Assembly (NCBI RefSeq): GCF_004331735.1
Contig: NZ_SJSO01000015.1
Location: forward strand, 62,001 to 126,000
Reading direction: 5' to 3'
Source of the DNA: Pedobacter psychrodurus
Lineage (GTDB): Bacteria > Bacteroidota > Bacteroidia > Sphingobacteriales > Sphingobacteriaceae
DNA: 64,000 bases
Within the stretch, counting starts at the first letter, position 1, and each line of letters opens with the position of its first letter. Below, in pieces: positions 1 through 8,288 of the stretch. The translations under genes and the position numbers were made by a program. Below the pieces are notes generated by a model. The model searched no databases. It was given only the letters and a program-made list of their open reading frames with translations, and was not told the DNA's origin.

Positions 1-453
1 AAAGATAAAGCCAGTAGTAGGGATACGGTGATTTAAAACAATAGTTTTAACTGTTAAATCACTATTCTCGAATATCTGTGTAGACTGATCGGCTTCAATT
101 GGGAAAAATTCTATTGGATACCTCAACACCGTATCAGAATATTTAAACTGGATCTCTAAAATCTCTAATAAAGATTTGGGACCAAATATCTGCATAGGCT
201 TTACCCTACCATTTAAGTGCAAACTGGATAGCAATCCAATTAAACCAAAATAATGATCGCCATGTAAGTGGCTGATAAAAATATAATCGATGCGGGCGGC
301 TTTAAGGTTGTACTTGGCCAATTGCTGTTGTGTACCTTCACCACAATCGATTAAATAATATTTTTCATTACAATTTAAAAGCTGTGCCGATGGGTTCCTG
401 TTAAATACAGGAGTAGCAGAACTGCTTCCTAAAATTGTAACTTCAAATTTCAT
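1..453 (-). CDS. rnz: Ribonuclease Z, N-terminal part (cut by window edge)
   Basis: tRNA 3'-processing endonuclease of the metallo-beta-lactamase fold, which cuts the 3' trailer of tRNA precursors. About 151 residues are visible. They begin MKFEVTILGSSSATP and contain the zinc-binding signature SHLHGDHYFGL near residue 60, characteristic of RNase Z (ElaC family). The reading frame runs open off the left edge, so the C-terminal half with the remaining metal ligands is missing. An ATG three bases upstream (456) is also possible. A terminator-like hairpin lies only about 13 bases upstream of the start, so the gene may depend on readthrough from the STAS gene or on a promoter inside the hairpin. 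Confidence 0.93.
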   Translation of the reverse strand, partial: MKFEVTILGSSSATPVFNRNPSAQLLNCNEKYYLIDCGEGTQQQLAKYNLKAARIDYIFISHLHGDHYFGLIGLLSSLHLNGRVKPMQIFGPKSLLEILEIQFKYSDTVLRYPIEFFPIEADQSTQIFENSDLTVKTIVLNHRIPTTGFIF

Positions 454-465
454 CATGATAAGATA

Positions 466-500
466 TAAAAAGCCTCGTAGATTTTTAGAACTACGAGGCC
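466..500 (-). terminator. Intrinsic terminator after the STAS gene, just before rnz
   Basis: GCCTCGTAG and CTACGAGGC form a perfect 9-bp stem. On the minus strand a run of T residues follows (GGCTTTTTA). It ends the STAS transcript or attenuates transcription into rnz. Confidence 0.75.
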
Positions 501-522
501 GGAATGTTATTTAAATATTTTG

Positions 523-900
523 TTATTTAGCGCCTCTAAACTCTTTTTCCAACTCATCCATAAAGATAAAATCAGTTGCTTCGTCTATTGTATTTACAAA
601 CGTTACAGATTGAAATATGTTTGATAATTCAATAATCGATGCCAGCTCATCATTAATTCCAGTTACGATAAATAATCCGCCTGCCGATTTGCAAAGTCTA
701 TCGCCAACCAATAAGCAGCTTAAATCCTGTGCATCGCTACACTCTGTAACATAGCTTAAATCAACGATTATATTTTGAAATCCCTCAGCATTGAGCAAAT
801 AGAATTCTGATTTCAAACCTGGGGCATTATCGTTTGTAAACTTAGGCTCTTCTAACTTTAAGGTTACATATTTATCGTGTTTATCTACTGAAAATTTCAT
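523..900 (-). CDS. STAS-domain protein (anti-sigma-factor-antagonist-like)
   Basis: A single STAS domain fills the 125 residues. The pattern is a beta-strand start (MKFSVDKHDKYVTLKLEEP), a central strand IIVDLSYVTECSDAQDL and a C-terminal FVNTIDEATDFI segment. In classical antagonists such as SpoIIAA a serine in the DxSS/TG loop is phosphorylated. Here the loop reads CSDAQDLS, so the site is altered and phospho-switching cannot be assumed. No anti-sigma kinase lies nearby. It sits between purC and rnz on the same strand, 44 bases after purC, and is closed by a hairpin terminator. Function beyond a STAS-type protein interaction is unknown. Confidence 0.85.
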   Translation of the reverse strand: MKFSVDKHDKYVTLKLEEPKFTNDNAPGLKSEFYLLNAEGFQNIIVDLSYVTECSDAQDLSCLLVGDRLCKSAGGLFIVTGINDELASIIELSNIFQSVTFVNTIDEATDFIFMDELEKEFRGAK

Positions 901-944
901 CTCTCTAATCTTTATTTTACTAATGTATAAAATTTGTTTCGAAT

Positions 945-1889
945 TTAAAGTGTTTCTAAAGCCTTTAAAACATTGGTTTCGATGCGGCTAGAAATGGCAT
1001 CAGCATCAGCTTTTATAAAGCGCTCTCCTACAATTTGTTCGTAAAGTTCGATGTAACGTTCTGAAATCGAATTTACAATTTCAGGTGTCATTTCCGGAAC
1101 AACTTGTCCATCTTTTCCCTGAAAACCATTTTCAATTAACCATTTTCTTACAAACTCTTTTGAAAGTTGTTTTTGTGGCTCATCTGCATTTTGGCGATCC
1201 TGATATCCGTCAGCATAAAAATAACGTGACGAATCTGGTGTATGAATTTCGTCGATTAGATAGATTACACCATCGGCAGCACCAAACTCGTATTTAGTAT
1301 CTACTAAAATTAATCCGCTTTTTGCTGCAATTTCAGTTCCTCTTTGGTACAATGCATAAGTATATTTTTCTAACTTTTCGTAATCTGTTATTGAAACAAT
1401 TCCTTTTGCTAAAATATCTTCTTTTGAAATATCTTCATCATGCCCTACTGAAGCTTTTGTAGTCGGAGTAATAATTGGCTGAGGCAGTTTATCATTTTCT
1501 TTTAATCCATCAGGCAAAGAAACACCACAAACAGAACGCTTACCGCTACTGTACTCGCGCCAAGCATGCCCAGCTAAGTAACCTCTAATTACCATTTCTA
1601 CTTTAAATGGCTCACAGATACGGCCAATGGTAACCATTGGATCTGGTACATCTAAAACCCAGTTAGGAACGATATCCTGAGTAGCTGCTAAAAATTTAGC
1701 CGCAATTTGGTTCAATACCTGTCCTTTAAATGGAATAGCTTCAGGCAATACTACATCAAAAGCAGAAATACGGTCTGATACAACCATTACCATAAACTGG
1801 TCGGCTATAGTGTATACATCGCGAACTTTACCTTTGTAAAAATTACTTTGATTTGGGAAATTGAAATGAGTTTCTTTTAGTGCTTTCAT
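945..1889 (-). CDS. purC: SAICAR synthetase (phosphoribosylaminoimidazole-succinocarboxamide synthase)
   Basis: Joins CAIR with aspartate using ATP in de novo purine synthesis. The 314-residue product has the family signatures KGKVRDVY near the N-terminus, GYLAGHAWREY, and PTTKASVGHDEDIS in the middle, and matches the long Bacteroidota/eukaryote-like PurC. The frame is open for 27 codons further upstream, but that extension falls in a repeat, and MKALKETHFNFPNQ fits the family start. It stands alone among non-purine genes. Confidence 0.95.
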   Translation of the reverse strand: MKALKETHFNFPNQSNFYKGKVRDVYTIADQFMVMVVSDRISAFDVVLPEAIPFKGQVLNQIAAKFLAATQDIVPNWVLDVPDPMVTIGRICEPFKVEMVIRGYLAGHAWREYSSGKRSVCGVSLPDGLKENDKLPQPIITPTTKASVGHDEDISKEDILAKGIVSITDYEKLEKYTYALYQRGTEIAAKSGLILVDTKYEFGAADGVIYLIDEIHTPDSSRYFYADGYQDRQNADEPQKQLSKEFVRKWLIENGFQGKDGQVVPEMTPEIVNSISERYIELYEQIVGERFIKADADAISSRIETNVLKALETL

Positions 1890-1904
1890 GAGGGGATAAA
1901 AATA

Positions 1905-2032
1905 GGAAAAAAGTCTGAAAGTTAGAAAGTCCGAAGACCGGAGTCGGATGATAAAAGTTGTAAATAGCAAAAGTCCAAAGTAGTTCTATTATTAGACTTA
2001 AACTTCGGACCCCTGACTTTCTGACTTCCGAC
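1905..2032. repeat. AGTC/CGGAAG-type intergenic repeat between phoH and purC
   Basis: The spacer carries reiterated AGTCTGAAAGT, AGTCCGAAG and GGAGTCGG words followed by inverse copies (CTTCGGACCCCTGACTTTC, TGACTTCCGACTT). The two halves are near-complementary and would fold into a long imperfect hairpin. No gene is seen in it. Confidence 0.6.
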
Positions 2033-2992
2033 TTATTGAATATCGCCGTAAGCTTTCAAGATATCTTTCACCAGTTTATGTCTAACAACATCTTCACCGC
2101 TTAAGTAAATAATATCGATTCCTTTAATATCTTCTAAAATCCTTAAGCCGTTAAATAAACCCGACATCTGTTTTTTAGGTAAGTCGATTTGTGTAACATC
2201 GCCAGTTACGATAAATTTAGCAGTCGGCCCCATACGGGTTAAAAACATTTTTAACTGCATATCTGTGGCATTTTGGGCCTCATCTAAAATCACAAAGCAA
2301 TTATCTAATGTACGTCCGCGCATGAATGCCAGGGGAGCAATTTCTATCGTACGGTTTTCGATGTAGAATTTCAATTTCTCTGCAGGAATCATATCGTCTA
2401 ATGCATCGTATAGTGGGCGTAAATATGGATCTATTTTTTCCTTTAAATCGCCTGGTAAGAAACCAAGGTTCTCTCCAGCCTCAACCGCTGGACGGGTTAA
2501 AATAATCCGTTTAATTTCTTTGTTCTTTAATGCCCTAACCGCTAGTGCTACGGCTGTGTATGTTTTTCCTGTTCCAGCAGGGCCAATGGCAAATAGGATA
2601 TCATTTTTAGTAATGCTGGTTACCATTCTACGCTGGTTAGCCGTTCGGGCTTTAACCAATAAACCGTTTGTACCAAATACAATTACTTCTCCACCTCCAC
2701 TAGCAGGGTCTGCAACTGATTTTTTCTCCACACCAATTGCTTTGGCACCTAAAATAGATTCAACATCATTATTGCTCAAAGAACTATATTTCTCCATATG
2801 AGCAACCAGCTGATTAAACTTATCTTCAAAAGTCTTAAGTTCCTGTTCATCACCAAGAACTGTAACTCCACTCCCTCTGGCTACAATTTTTAGTTTAGCA
2901 AAAGAACCTTTAATCAATTCGTAATTCTCGTTATTCGGGCCCCAAAAGTGAGCAGGATTTACGGTGTCCAGGGTTAATTTTAATTCGTTCAA
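2033..2992 (-). CDS. phoH: PhoH family ATPase
   Basis: Cytoplasmic P-loop ATPase of the PhoH/YbeZ family, generally linked to RNA metabolism and ribosome maturation together with YbeY. The 319 residues contain an N-terminal KH-like region (residues 1-80), then the PhoH core with Walker A GPAGTGKT, Walker B FVILDEAQNAT, and the sensor-like segment KFIVTGDVTQIDLP. The length is normal. It is divergent from the SAM hydroxide adenosyltransferase gene and upstream of purC on the same strand, separated by a repeat-filled spacer. No ybeY is present in the window. Confidence 0.93.
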   Translation of the reverse strand: MNELKLTLDTVNPAHFWGPNNENYELIKGSFAKLKIVARGSGVTVLGDEQELKTFEDKFNQLVAHMEKYSSLSNNDVESILGAKAIGVEKKSVADPASGGGEVIVFGTNGLLVKARTANQRRMVTSITKNDILFAIGPAGTGKTYTAVALAVRALKNKEIKRIILTRPAVEAGENLGFLPGDLKEKIDPYLRPLYDALDDMIPAEKLKFYIENRTIEIAPLAFMRGRTLDNCFVILDEAQNATDMQLKMFLTRMGPTAKFIVTGDVTQIDLPKKQMSGLFNGLRILEDIKGIDIIYLSGEDVVRHKLVKDILKAYGDIQ

Positions 2993-3095
2993 ACTGTAGT
3001 ATTTTAAAAAGTTATCGGGGTATATTAATTAAAATTTGAATATTTGCAGACGCTTAGGCCTGTACACAAGAATAAGCAATAATAATGAATTTTTA

Positions 3096-3875
3096 ATGGG
3101 GATAATTACTTTAACAACAGATTTAGGTTCAAAAGATTTTTACCAGAGTGCCCTTAAAGGTAGTCTGTTGAGTCTTATGCCTAATGTTAATTTAGTTGAT
3201 ATTACCCACGAGGTCCCATCATTTAATATTTCTTACGCAGCCTTCGTTCTAAAAAACGCTTATCCATACTTTCCGAAGAACACGGTGCACTTAATCGGTA
3301 TCGATTCTGTGTATAGCGAAAACACCAAATACATTGCCGTAAAGCATCGTGATCACTTTTTTGTTGGAGCTGATAATGGTATTTTCTCCCTTCTTTTTGA
3401 TGATACCCCAGAAGATGTAGTGGAGCTAAATATTATGCAGGATTTAAAATATCTTCATTTCCCACTGGTTGATATTTTTGTTAAAGCAGCAACGCATTTA
3501 GCTAAAGGAGGCAAACTGAAAGAAATTGGTTTACCTGTAGCAGAGATTGAGCAGAAGATGCTTCTACATCCTGTTATAGAACGGGATGTGATTCGAGGAA
3601 GTGTGGTATATATTGATACTTTTTGCAACGTAATCACTAACATTACCAAAGATCTTTTTACTAAAATACAGAAGAATAGGGATTTTACTTTATATTTTAG
3701 AAAAAGCGAAACCATTACTCAATTGAGCTGGCATTATAATGAAGTACAGGAAGGCGAAAAACTTTGCCTGTTCGGCATTAGTAACCATTTGGAAATTGCT
3801 ATTAATAAAGGAAAAGCAAGTGGCTTATTAGGTTTGCATTTAGGTGATATTGTGCGGGTTGAATTTCATCCTTAG
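3096..3875 (+). CDS. SAM hydroxide adenosyltransferase (DUF62 family)
   Basis: Family of S-adenosyl-L-methionine hydrolases homologous to fluorinase and chlorinase, which split SAM into adenosine and methionine using water. The 259-residue product starts MGIITLTTDLGSKDFYQ, the family's N-terminal signature. It continues with LVDITHEVPSFNISYAAF, FFVGADNGIFSLLF and the C-terminal domain motif YIDTFCNVITNIT. Twenty in-frame codons upstream are rejected as start because the conserved region begins at this ATG. The biological role of the family is still unclear. It is monocistronic by context. Confidence 0.88.
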   Translation: MGIITLTTDLGSKDFYQSALKGSLLSLMPNVNLVDITHEVPSFNISYAAFVLKNAYPYFPKNTVHLIGIDSVYSENTKYIAVKHRDHFFVGADNGIFSLLFDDTPEDVVELNIMQDLKYLHFPLVDIFVKAATHLAKGGKLKEIGLPVAEIEQKMLLHPVIERDVIRGSVVYIDTFCNVITNITKDLFTKIQKNRDFTLYFRKSETITQLSWHYNEVQEGEKLCLFGISNHLEIAINKGKASGLLGLHLGDIVRVEFHP

Positions 3876-3899
3876 TTAAGGTCAAAGTAGTAGAGAGAC

Positions 3900-3961
3900 T
3901 AAAGCTGAATTTATTTCAGCACCTATCTTGAAAAAGACTCCGAAATAAATTCAGAGTGACG
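3900..3961. repeat. CGTCA/TGACG-type hairpin element, subtype A (divergent copy)
   Basis: CTGAATTTATTTC pairs with GAAATAAATTCAG about 25 bases downstream, and each arm is itself palindromic (GCTGAATTTATTTCAGC). The right end is GTGACGG. The same arms occur near 11,607 and 21,181. Confidence 0.8.
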
Positions 3962-4001
3962 GAATATAAAACAACTTCTAACCTTTTCACGTTTATACCG
4001 C

Positions 4002-4526
4002 ATGAAGAAATATTTTTACCTGCTTACTATTTTATTGCTGAACCTGAATGCCTTTGCACAGCAAGATACCACTGCTTATGCTGCACAGCGTGCTAAAGTA
4101 AATTCTTTGCTTGCAGAAAGAAGTGCCAAATTTGGTCAGTATGATGAAAGTTTAAATCAGCGAACTGGAATATTTGGCTGGCAAACCAAACGTGATATTA
4201 AAAATTCCAATGAAATTCTTCGTCAAGTAGTTTTAACAGATAATAATATTTTCAAAGAGCTGAAAGTATTAATGGATTATAAAGATTTGCAGAATCAGCA
4301 GAAAGTAGCTTTGGCGGATAACTCTCAGGAGCGAATAGCGCGTTACATGCAAACGATTAAAAAACTACAAGATCAAAATGCACAACTCAAAGAAGATTTA
4401 GATAAAAAGAATAAAGGAGGTTTATCAACCTATATTATTGTCTTTTTGATTTTAGTAATGGCAGGTGGGTTTTATTTTTTCAATAAGAAACTGCAGCAAT
4501 ATGAAAGCGCTAAAATCAACGCTTAA
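4002..4526 (+). CDS. Signal-peptide protein with coiled coil and C-terminal membrane anchor, function unknown
   Basis: The 174 residues begin with a clear signal peptide (KKYFYLLTILLLNLNAFAQQ). A charged helical region follows, probably coiled coil around residues 100-137 (QTIKKLQDQNAQLKEDLDKKNK), then one transmembrane segment (STYIIVFLILVMAGGFYFF) and a short KK/Q-rich tail. The layout resembles periplasmic tail-anchored proteins, but I recognise no family. It is followed 52 bases later by a 48-residue gene on the same strand, perhaps in the same transcript. Confidence 0.8.
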   Translation: MKKYFYLLTILLLNLNAFAQQDTTAYAAQRAKVNSLLAERSAKFGQYDESLNQRTGIFGWQTKRDIKNSNEILRQVVLTDNNIFKELKVLMDYKDLQNQQKVALADNSQERIARYMQTIKKLQDQNAQLKEDLDKKNKGGLSTYIIVFLILVMAGGFYFFNKKLQQYESAKINA

Positions 4527-4578
4527 AATTACAATCAGATTTTAGCTGCTCTATAAATTTAAAAGCAATAAGCAGAGT

Positions 4579-4725
4579 ATGAAAAAAGCGTTGTTTAAAG
4601 TCTTGGTTAAAATTAACAACACAATTTTACCAAGTTTGTATAAAAAAGATCCGAATAAGCTCACTACTTTTCAGAAGGCGTTATTGGGTTACCGCTATTG
4701 GGTGCTAACAAATGCGTTAGATTAG
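4579..4725 (+). CDS. Small basic conserved protein, 48 aa
   Basis: ATG to TAG encodes MKKALFKVLVKINNTILPSL and ends RYWVLTNALD. The composition is amphipathic and basic. The pattern (lysine-rich start, ILP..YKKDP centre, LLGYRYWV end) resembles a short protein found in many Bacteroidota and often loosely labelled SsrA-binding in databases. I recall this rather than having searched it. A hairpin immediately downstream suggests the transcript ends here. Confidence 0.65.
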   Translation: MKKALFKVLVKINNTILPSLYKKDPNKLTTFQKALLGYRYWVLTNALD

Positions 4726-4731
4726 ATATAA

Positions 4732-4764
4732 AGACCTTATAGGTTTTGAAAGCCTATAAGGTCT
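4732..4764. terminator. Hairpin between convergent small gene and serA
   Basis: AGACCTTATAGG and CCTATAAGGTCT form a perfect 12-bp stem with a 9-base loop. T-runs are weak, so it may be a repeat hairpin serving as a bidirectional barrier rather than a strong terminator. Confidence 0.6.
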
Positions 4765-4777
4765 GGGCAATATTAAA

Positions 4778-5728
4778 TTATTTCTTAAAATGCTCAATAA
4801 TCAACGTTGCCAATTCCGTACCAATACGTTCCTGTGCTTCGTTGGTTGATGCACCAATATGTGGTGTTAATGAAATTTTTGGGTGTGTTAAAATTCCTGC
4901 CAATGGTGTAGGCTCGTTGTCGAAAACATCTAACCCAGCGAAAGAAACTTTGCCAGAATTTAATGCTTCAATTAAAGCTGGTTCATCAATTGTTCCACCA
5001 CGAGAACAGTTTACAATGCCTACTCCGTTTTTCATTTTAGCAAATTCTTCTGCTCCTAAAATTGGCTTATCAGCAAATGGAGTGTGTAAACTAAAGAAAT
5101 CGCTTCCCGTGATTACTTCATCTAATGAAACAGTTTTAATTGGAATACTTACTGATTTTCCACCTTGGAATTCTAAAGTGATTTCTGATTCTGAAGGATA
5201 TAAATCGTAAGCTAAAACATTCATCCCTAAACCTAAAGCCACTTTAGCAGTAGCACGGCCAATACGGCCAAAACCGATAATACCAATGGTTTTGCCACTT
5301 AATTCAGTTCCTTTGGCATAAGCCTTTTTAAGGTTGTTGAATTGGGTAGAACCTTCTACAGGCATTTTACGGTTAGCATCCTGTAAAAATCTGATACCGG
5401 TAAATAAATGAGAAAATACCAATTCCGCTACAGATAATGAAGATGCAGCTGGTGTATTTACCACAGCAACACCTTGACTGCGTGCATATTCCACATCAAT
5501 ATTGTCCATACCTACCCCACCTCTACCAATTAATTTGATATTCGGAACAGCATCAATTAACTCTTTTCTAACTTTTGTTGCACTACGAACAGTAATGGCA
5601 TCATAGTTTTTTAAAGCTTCAGCTAATTTATCTTGAGGAATGGTTTCGGTATCAACCTGGAAACCTGCTTTTTCTAATAATTCTTTTCCGATCGGATCGA
5701 TCCCATCGTTTGCTAATATCTTAATCAT
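4778..5728 (-). CDS. serA: D-3-phosphoglycerate dehydrogenase (short form)
   Basis: NAD-dependent oxidation of 3-phosphoglycerate, the first step of serine synthesis. The 316 residues hold the D-2-hydroxyacid dehydrogenase fold: GRGGVGMDNID, Rossmann motif GIIGFGRIGRATAKV, catalytic-Arg segment NCSRGGTIDE and catalytic-His segment PHIGASTNEAQ. The protein ends after the substrate-binding domain, so it lacks the C-terminal ACT regulatory domain of E. coli SerA and is presumably not serine-inhibited through it. It follows serC on the same strand with a 77-base gap, an evident serCA operon. Confidence 0.93.
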   Translation of the reverse strand: MIKILANDGIDPIGKELLEKAGFQVDTETIPQDKLAEALKNYDAITVRSATKVRKELIDAVPNIKLIGRGGVGMDNIDVEYARSQGVAVVNTPAASSLSVAELVFSHLFTGIRFLQDANRKMPVEGSTQFNNLKKAYAKGTELSGKTIGIIGFGRIGRATAKVALGLGMNVLAYDLYPSESEITLEFQGGKSVSIPIKTVSLDEVITGSDFFSLHTPFADKPILGAEEFAKMKNGVGIVNCSRGGTIDEPALIEALNSGKVSFAGLDVFDNEPTPLAGILTHPKISLTPHIGASTNEAQERIGTELATLIIEHFKK

Positions 5729-5805
5729 TTTATTTATGATTGCACAGATTTGTTTGATTACACCGATTAAATAATCGCAATAATCATCTGTGGTTAAAAT
5801 TTAAA
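5729..5805. repeat. CACAGAT-family repeat between serC and serA
   Basis: GCACAGATTTGTTTGATTAC on one side and AATCATCTGTGGTTA on the other form an imperfect inverted pair. Related copies lie near 10,744, 15,434, 17,263 and 61,328. Confidence 0.6.
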
Positions 5806-6879
5806 TTAATTTGCTTTTGCTTGTTGTTCTTCGAATAGTTGCATGGCATCAATTAAAGCATGAACGCTTGTAATTGGTAACGCGTTATACATCGAAGCAC
5901 GGAAACCACCAACACTTCTGTGTCCTTTAATACCAACAATACCTTGCTCTTCAGCATATTTCAAAAATGGTTTTTCCAACGCTGGGTTTTCCATTACAAA
6001 ACAAATATTCATTCTAGAGCGGTCTTCAACTGCACAGGTTCCTTTAAACAACGGATTACGATCAATCTCTCTGTAAAGTGCTTCTGCTTTTTGTTTGTTT
6101 TCTTTTTCAATTTCAGCAACACCACCTTTCGATTTTAACCAACGAAGGTTTAATAGAGCTACATAGATGGAGAAAACTGGTGGTGTATTGTACATCGAAT
6201 CATTATCGATATGCGATTGGTAGTTCAACATCGATGGAATTTTACGGTCAATTTTACCTAAAACCTCATTTTTAACAATAGCGATGGTTAGACCAGCAGG
6301 GCCTACATTTTTTTGAGCTCCAGCATAAATTAAATCGAATTGAGAAACATCGATTACACGGCTCATAATATCAGAAGACATATCGCAAACAACAGGAACG
6401 TTTGTTTTAGGTACTTCGAAAAGCTCAGTTCCGTAAATGGTATTGTTTGAAGTATAGTGGAAATAAGCACTATCAGCAGGGATTTCAAAATCCTTTGGAA
6501 TGAAAGTATAATTCGCATCTTTCGACGACGCAACTACATTCACATTGCCGATAAATTTAGCTTCTTTTAATGCCTTGGTTGCCCAAACACCAGTATCTAA
6601 ATAACTTGCTGTTTGTCCATCGCCCAATAAGTTCATCGGAACCATTGCAAACTGTAAACTTGCACCACCTTGTAAAAATAAAACGGAATAACCCGACGGC
6701 ACATTTAATAATTCCTTTACCAATTTATCAGCTTCAGCAACAACTGCCTCAAATTCGGTTGTTCTGTGCGAAATTTCTAAAATTGATAATCCATCGTTAA
6801 AATCTAAAACAGCCTGAGCTGCTTGTTTAAACACTTCTTGAGGTAAAATACAAGGGCCTGCGCCAAAATTATGCTTCAT
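5806..6879 (-). CDS. serC: Phosphoserine aminotransferase
   Basis: PLP-dependent transamination of 3-phosphohydroxypyruvate with glutamate, the second step of serine synthesis; it also serves pyridoxal phosphate synthesis in some bacteria. The 357 residues start MKHNFGAGPCILPQEV and include FLQGGASLQFAMVP and the PLP-lysine segment AGAQKNVGPAGLTI. The C-terminal GIKGHRSVGGFRASMYNA binds phosphate. Length is normal. It is the first gene of a serC-serA operon, and its upstream region contains an operator-like inverted repeat. Confidence 0.96.
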   Translation of the reverse strand: MKHNFGAGPCILPQEVFKQAAQAVLDFNDGLSILEISHRTTEFEAVVAEADKLVKELLNVPSGYSVLFLQGGASLQFAMVPMNLLGDGQTASYLDTGVWATKALKEAKFIGNVNVVASSKDANYTFIPKDFEIPADSAYFHYTSNNTIYGTELFEVPKTNVPVVCDMSSDIMSRVIDVSQFDLIYAGAQKNVGPAGLTIAIVKNEVLGKIDRKIPSMLNYQSHIDNDSMYNTPPVFSIYVALLNLRWLKSKGGVAEIEKENKQKAEALYREIDRNPLFKGTCAVEDRSRMNICFVMENPALEKPFLKYAEEQGIVGIKGHRSVGGFRASMYNALPITSVHALIDAMQLFEEQQAKAN

Positions 6880-6893
6880 CTTATTATATAATG

Positions 6894-6941
6894 TTTTATG
6901 GGCGTAAATGTAAAATTTTTAAAGCAGTTATGCCCATAAAA
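6894..6941 (-). promoter_or_regulatory. Inverted repeat around the probable serC promoter
   Basis: TTTTATGGGC (6894-6903) and GCCCATAAAA (6932-6941) are perfect inverted copies with centres 38 bases apart. Between them, on the minus strand, TACATTTA (6905-6912) is one base off the Bacteroidota -7 consensus TAnnTTTG. The arrangement suggests an operator pair over the serCA promoter, though it could be a hairpin in the leader. Confidence 0.45.
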
Positions 6942-7358
6942 TCGTATCATAAAAAATTAAATTTTGCTAAAAAAAAGCAGAAAATTGATCAATTTGTTGC
7001 AGTTTTTGTAATTAAATCGTTTAACTAAAGTTGTTTATTCATTTTTTATTTTGAGCAGTAATTATAGCATTTTCATCAGTTGGTAAACCTTTTTCAGATT
7101 CAGCAATTTAATGTCATTTCTAGCTTATAAAAACAACGTTAATTGCGATTTGAATTAGCAGGTCTGATCAGTTACCTGCTACTGATTAAACACAATTTCC
7201 CCTTTTATAACTATTTATCACAACTGCTAGATTGCCGATCTTCGTATAAATTGAATTTGTCAAACAAAAATATGCGATAGCTGTTAATTAGGAGAGCAAA
7301 ACAAAAGCGATTTTCAAACGCTATTACTAACCTATTTAAAAATTAAAATGTCGAGTTT
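6942..7358. other. Long intergenic region with no gene seen
   Basis: About 420 AT-rich bases lie between divergent serC and the HEIGH protease gene. The only structure I see is a 7-bp hairpin AGCAGGT/ACCTGCT near 7157-7180. No open frame of note and no strict TAnnTTTG box for the protease gene. Confidence 0.5.
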
Positions 7359-8204
7359 ATGAAGCATCTAAAATTTTCGTCAACGATTACAGCCTGTTTA
7401 TTTATAACAGCATTTTACGCTTGTAAAAACAATGCAACTGAACAAACAGCAGAAACTAAAATTGATGTACCAGCTGATAAAATTGAGCAGATAAAAAGCT
7501 TGGGTTTTGGTACTAGCAACGTAGAAAAGTATGAGGATGGATACGTAGTAGAAGGTGATATTTTTTTAACTGAAGAAAATTTAACTGAAACAGCGTCGGG
7601 AATTAGCCTTAATATTGCTGAAACTGAACAATACAGGACCAAAAACCTTGTTAAAAGTTTACCACGAGTAATCAGCATATCGGTAGGCTCCAATTTAGCA
7701 GATCCATACAGTAAAGCTGCAGATATCATGATTTCAAGGTATAATGCGTTAGACTTAAGGATTAAATTCAAAAGAGCGATGTCTGGCAAAACAGGCGATA
7801 TACACATCGGTGGCTTCCGTGAGGGCCCTAAACCTAATGGTACAATTTTGCTTGGGTATGCTGGCTTTCCTAAAGCATCAGGTGAGCCACATCCAAACAT
7901 TAAAATGAATATACATCCGCAGGCCTATGGTACTAATCCAAACAAGAATTACATCGCTTCTGTACTCCAGCATGAAATTGGCCATTGTATTGGTTTCAGA
8001 CATACCGATTATATGAACCGTAATTTTAGCTGTCCGAACGATCCCGGAAATAATAATGAGGGGAAGGATGATATTGGTGCCATTCGCATTAAAGGAACAC
8101 CATCAAAACCAGACGCCGGATCTATAATGTTAGCCTGTTTTGATGGTAGCAGCAGTACTTTTAACGATAATGATATCGTTGCACTTAAGCATCTTTATAA
8201 ATAA
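7359..8204 (+). CDS. HEIGH-type metzincin metalloprotease lipoprotein (peptidase M57-like)
   Basis: A secreted zinc protease of the 'dual-action HEIGH' group. The 281 residues begin with a lipoprotein signal (LFITAFYAC, lipid-modified Cys22). The metzincin zinc site HEIGHCIGFRH is at residues 205-215, with ligands H205, H209 and H215 and general base E206; a Met-containing turn (GSIMLACF) follows. Length fits the family. It stands alone with its own terminator and no obvious partner, so the substrate is unknown. The strongly conserved zinc motif indicates an active enzyme anchored at the cell surface. Confidence 0.88.
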   Translation: MKHLKFSSTITACLFITAFYACKNNATEQTAETKIDVPADKIEQIKSLGFGTSNVEKYEDGYVVEGDIFLTEENLTETASGISLNIAETEQYRTKNLVKSLPRVISISVGSNLADPYSKAADIMISRYNALDLRIKFKRAMSGKTGDIHIGGFREGPKPNGTILLGYAGFPKASGEPHPNIKMNIHPQAYGTNPNKNYIASVLQHEIGHCIGFRHTDYMNRNFSCPNDPGNNNEGKDDIGAIRIKGTPSKPDAGSIMLACFDGSSSTFNDNDIVALKHLYK

Positions 8205-8225
8205 AAAGAAAGAAAATTATTTAAT

Positions 8226-8262
8226 AAAGGCGTTCGATATCACTACAAAGACGCCTTTTTTA
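8226..8262 (+). terminator. Intrinsic terminator of the HEIGH protease gene
   Basis: AAAGGCGT and ACGCCTTT pair across a 17-base loop and are followed by a T-run. Confidence 0.75.
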
Positions 8263-8288
8263 AATATCTTTAGCCAGTTGGTTAATGT

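Noticed and set aside
4746..5210. Frame antisense to serA, and similar long antisense frames in serC, kdsA, recQ, pnp and bphP
   Set aside because: Shadow frames arising from codon bias of the genes on the other strand.
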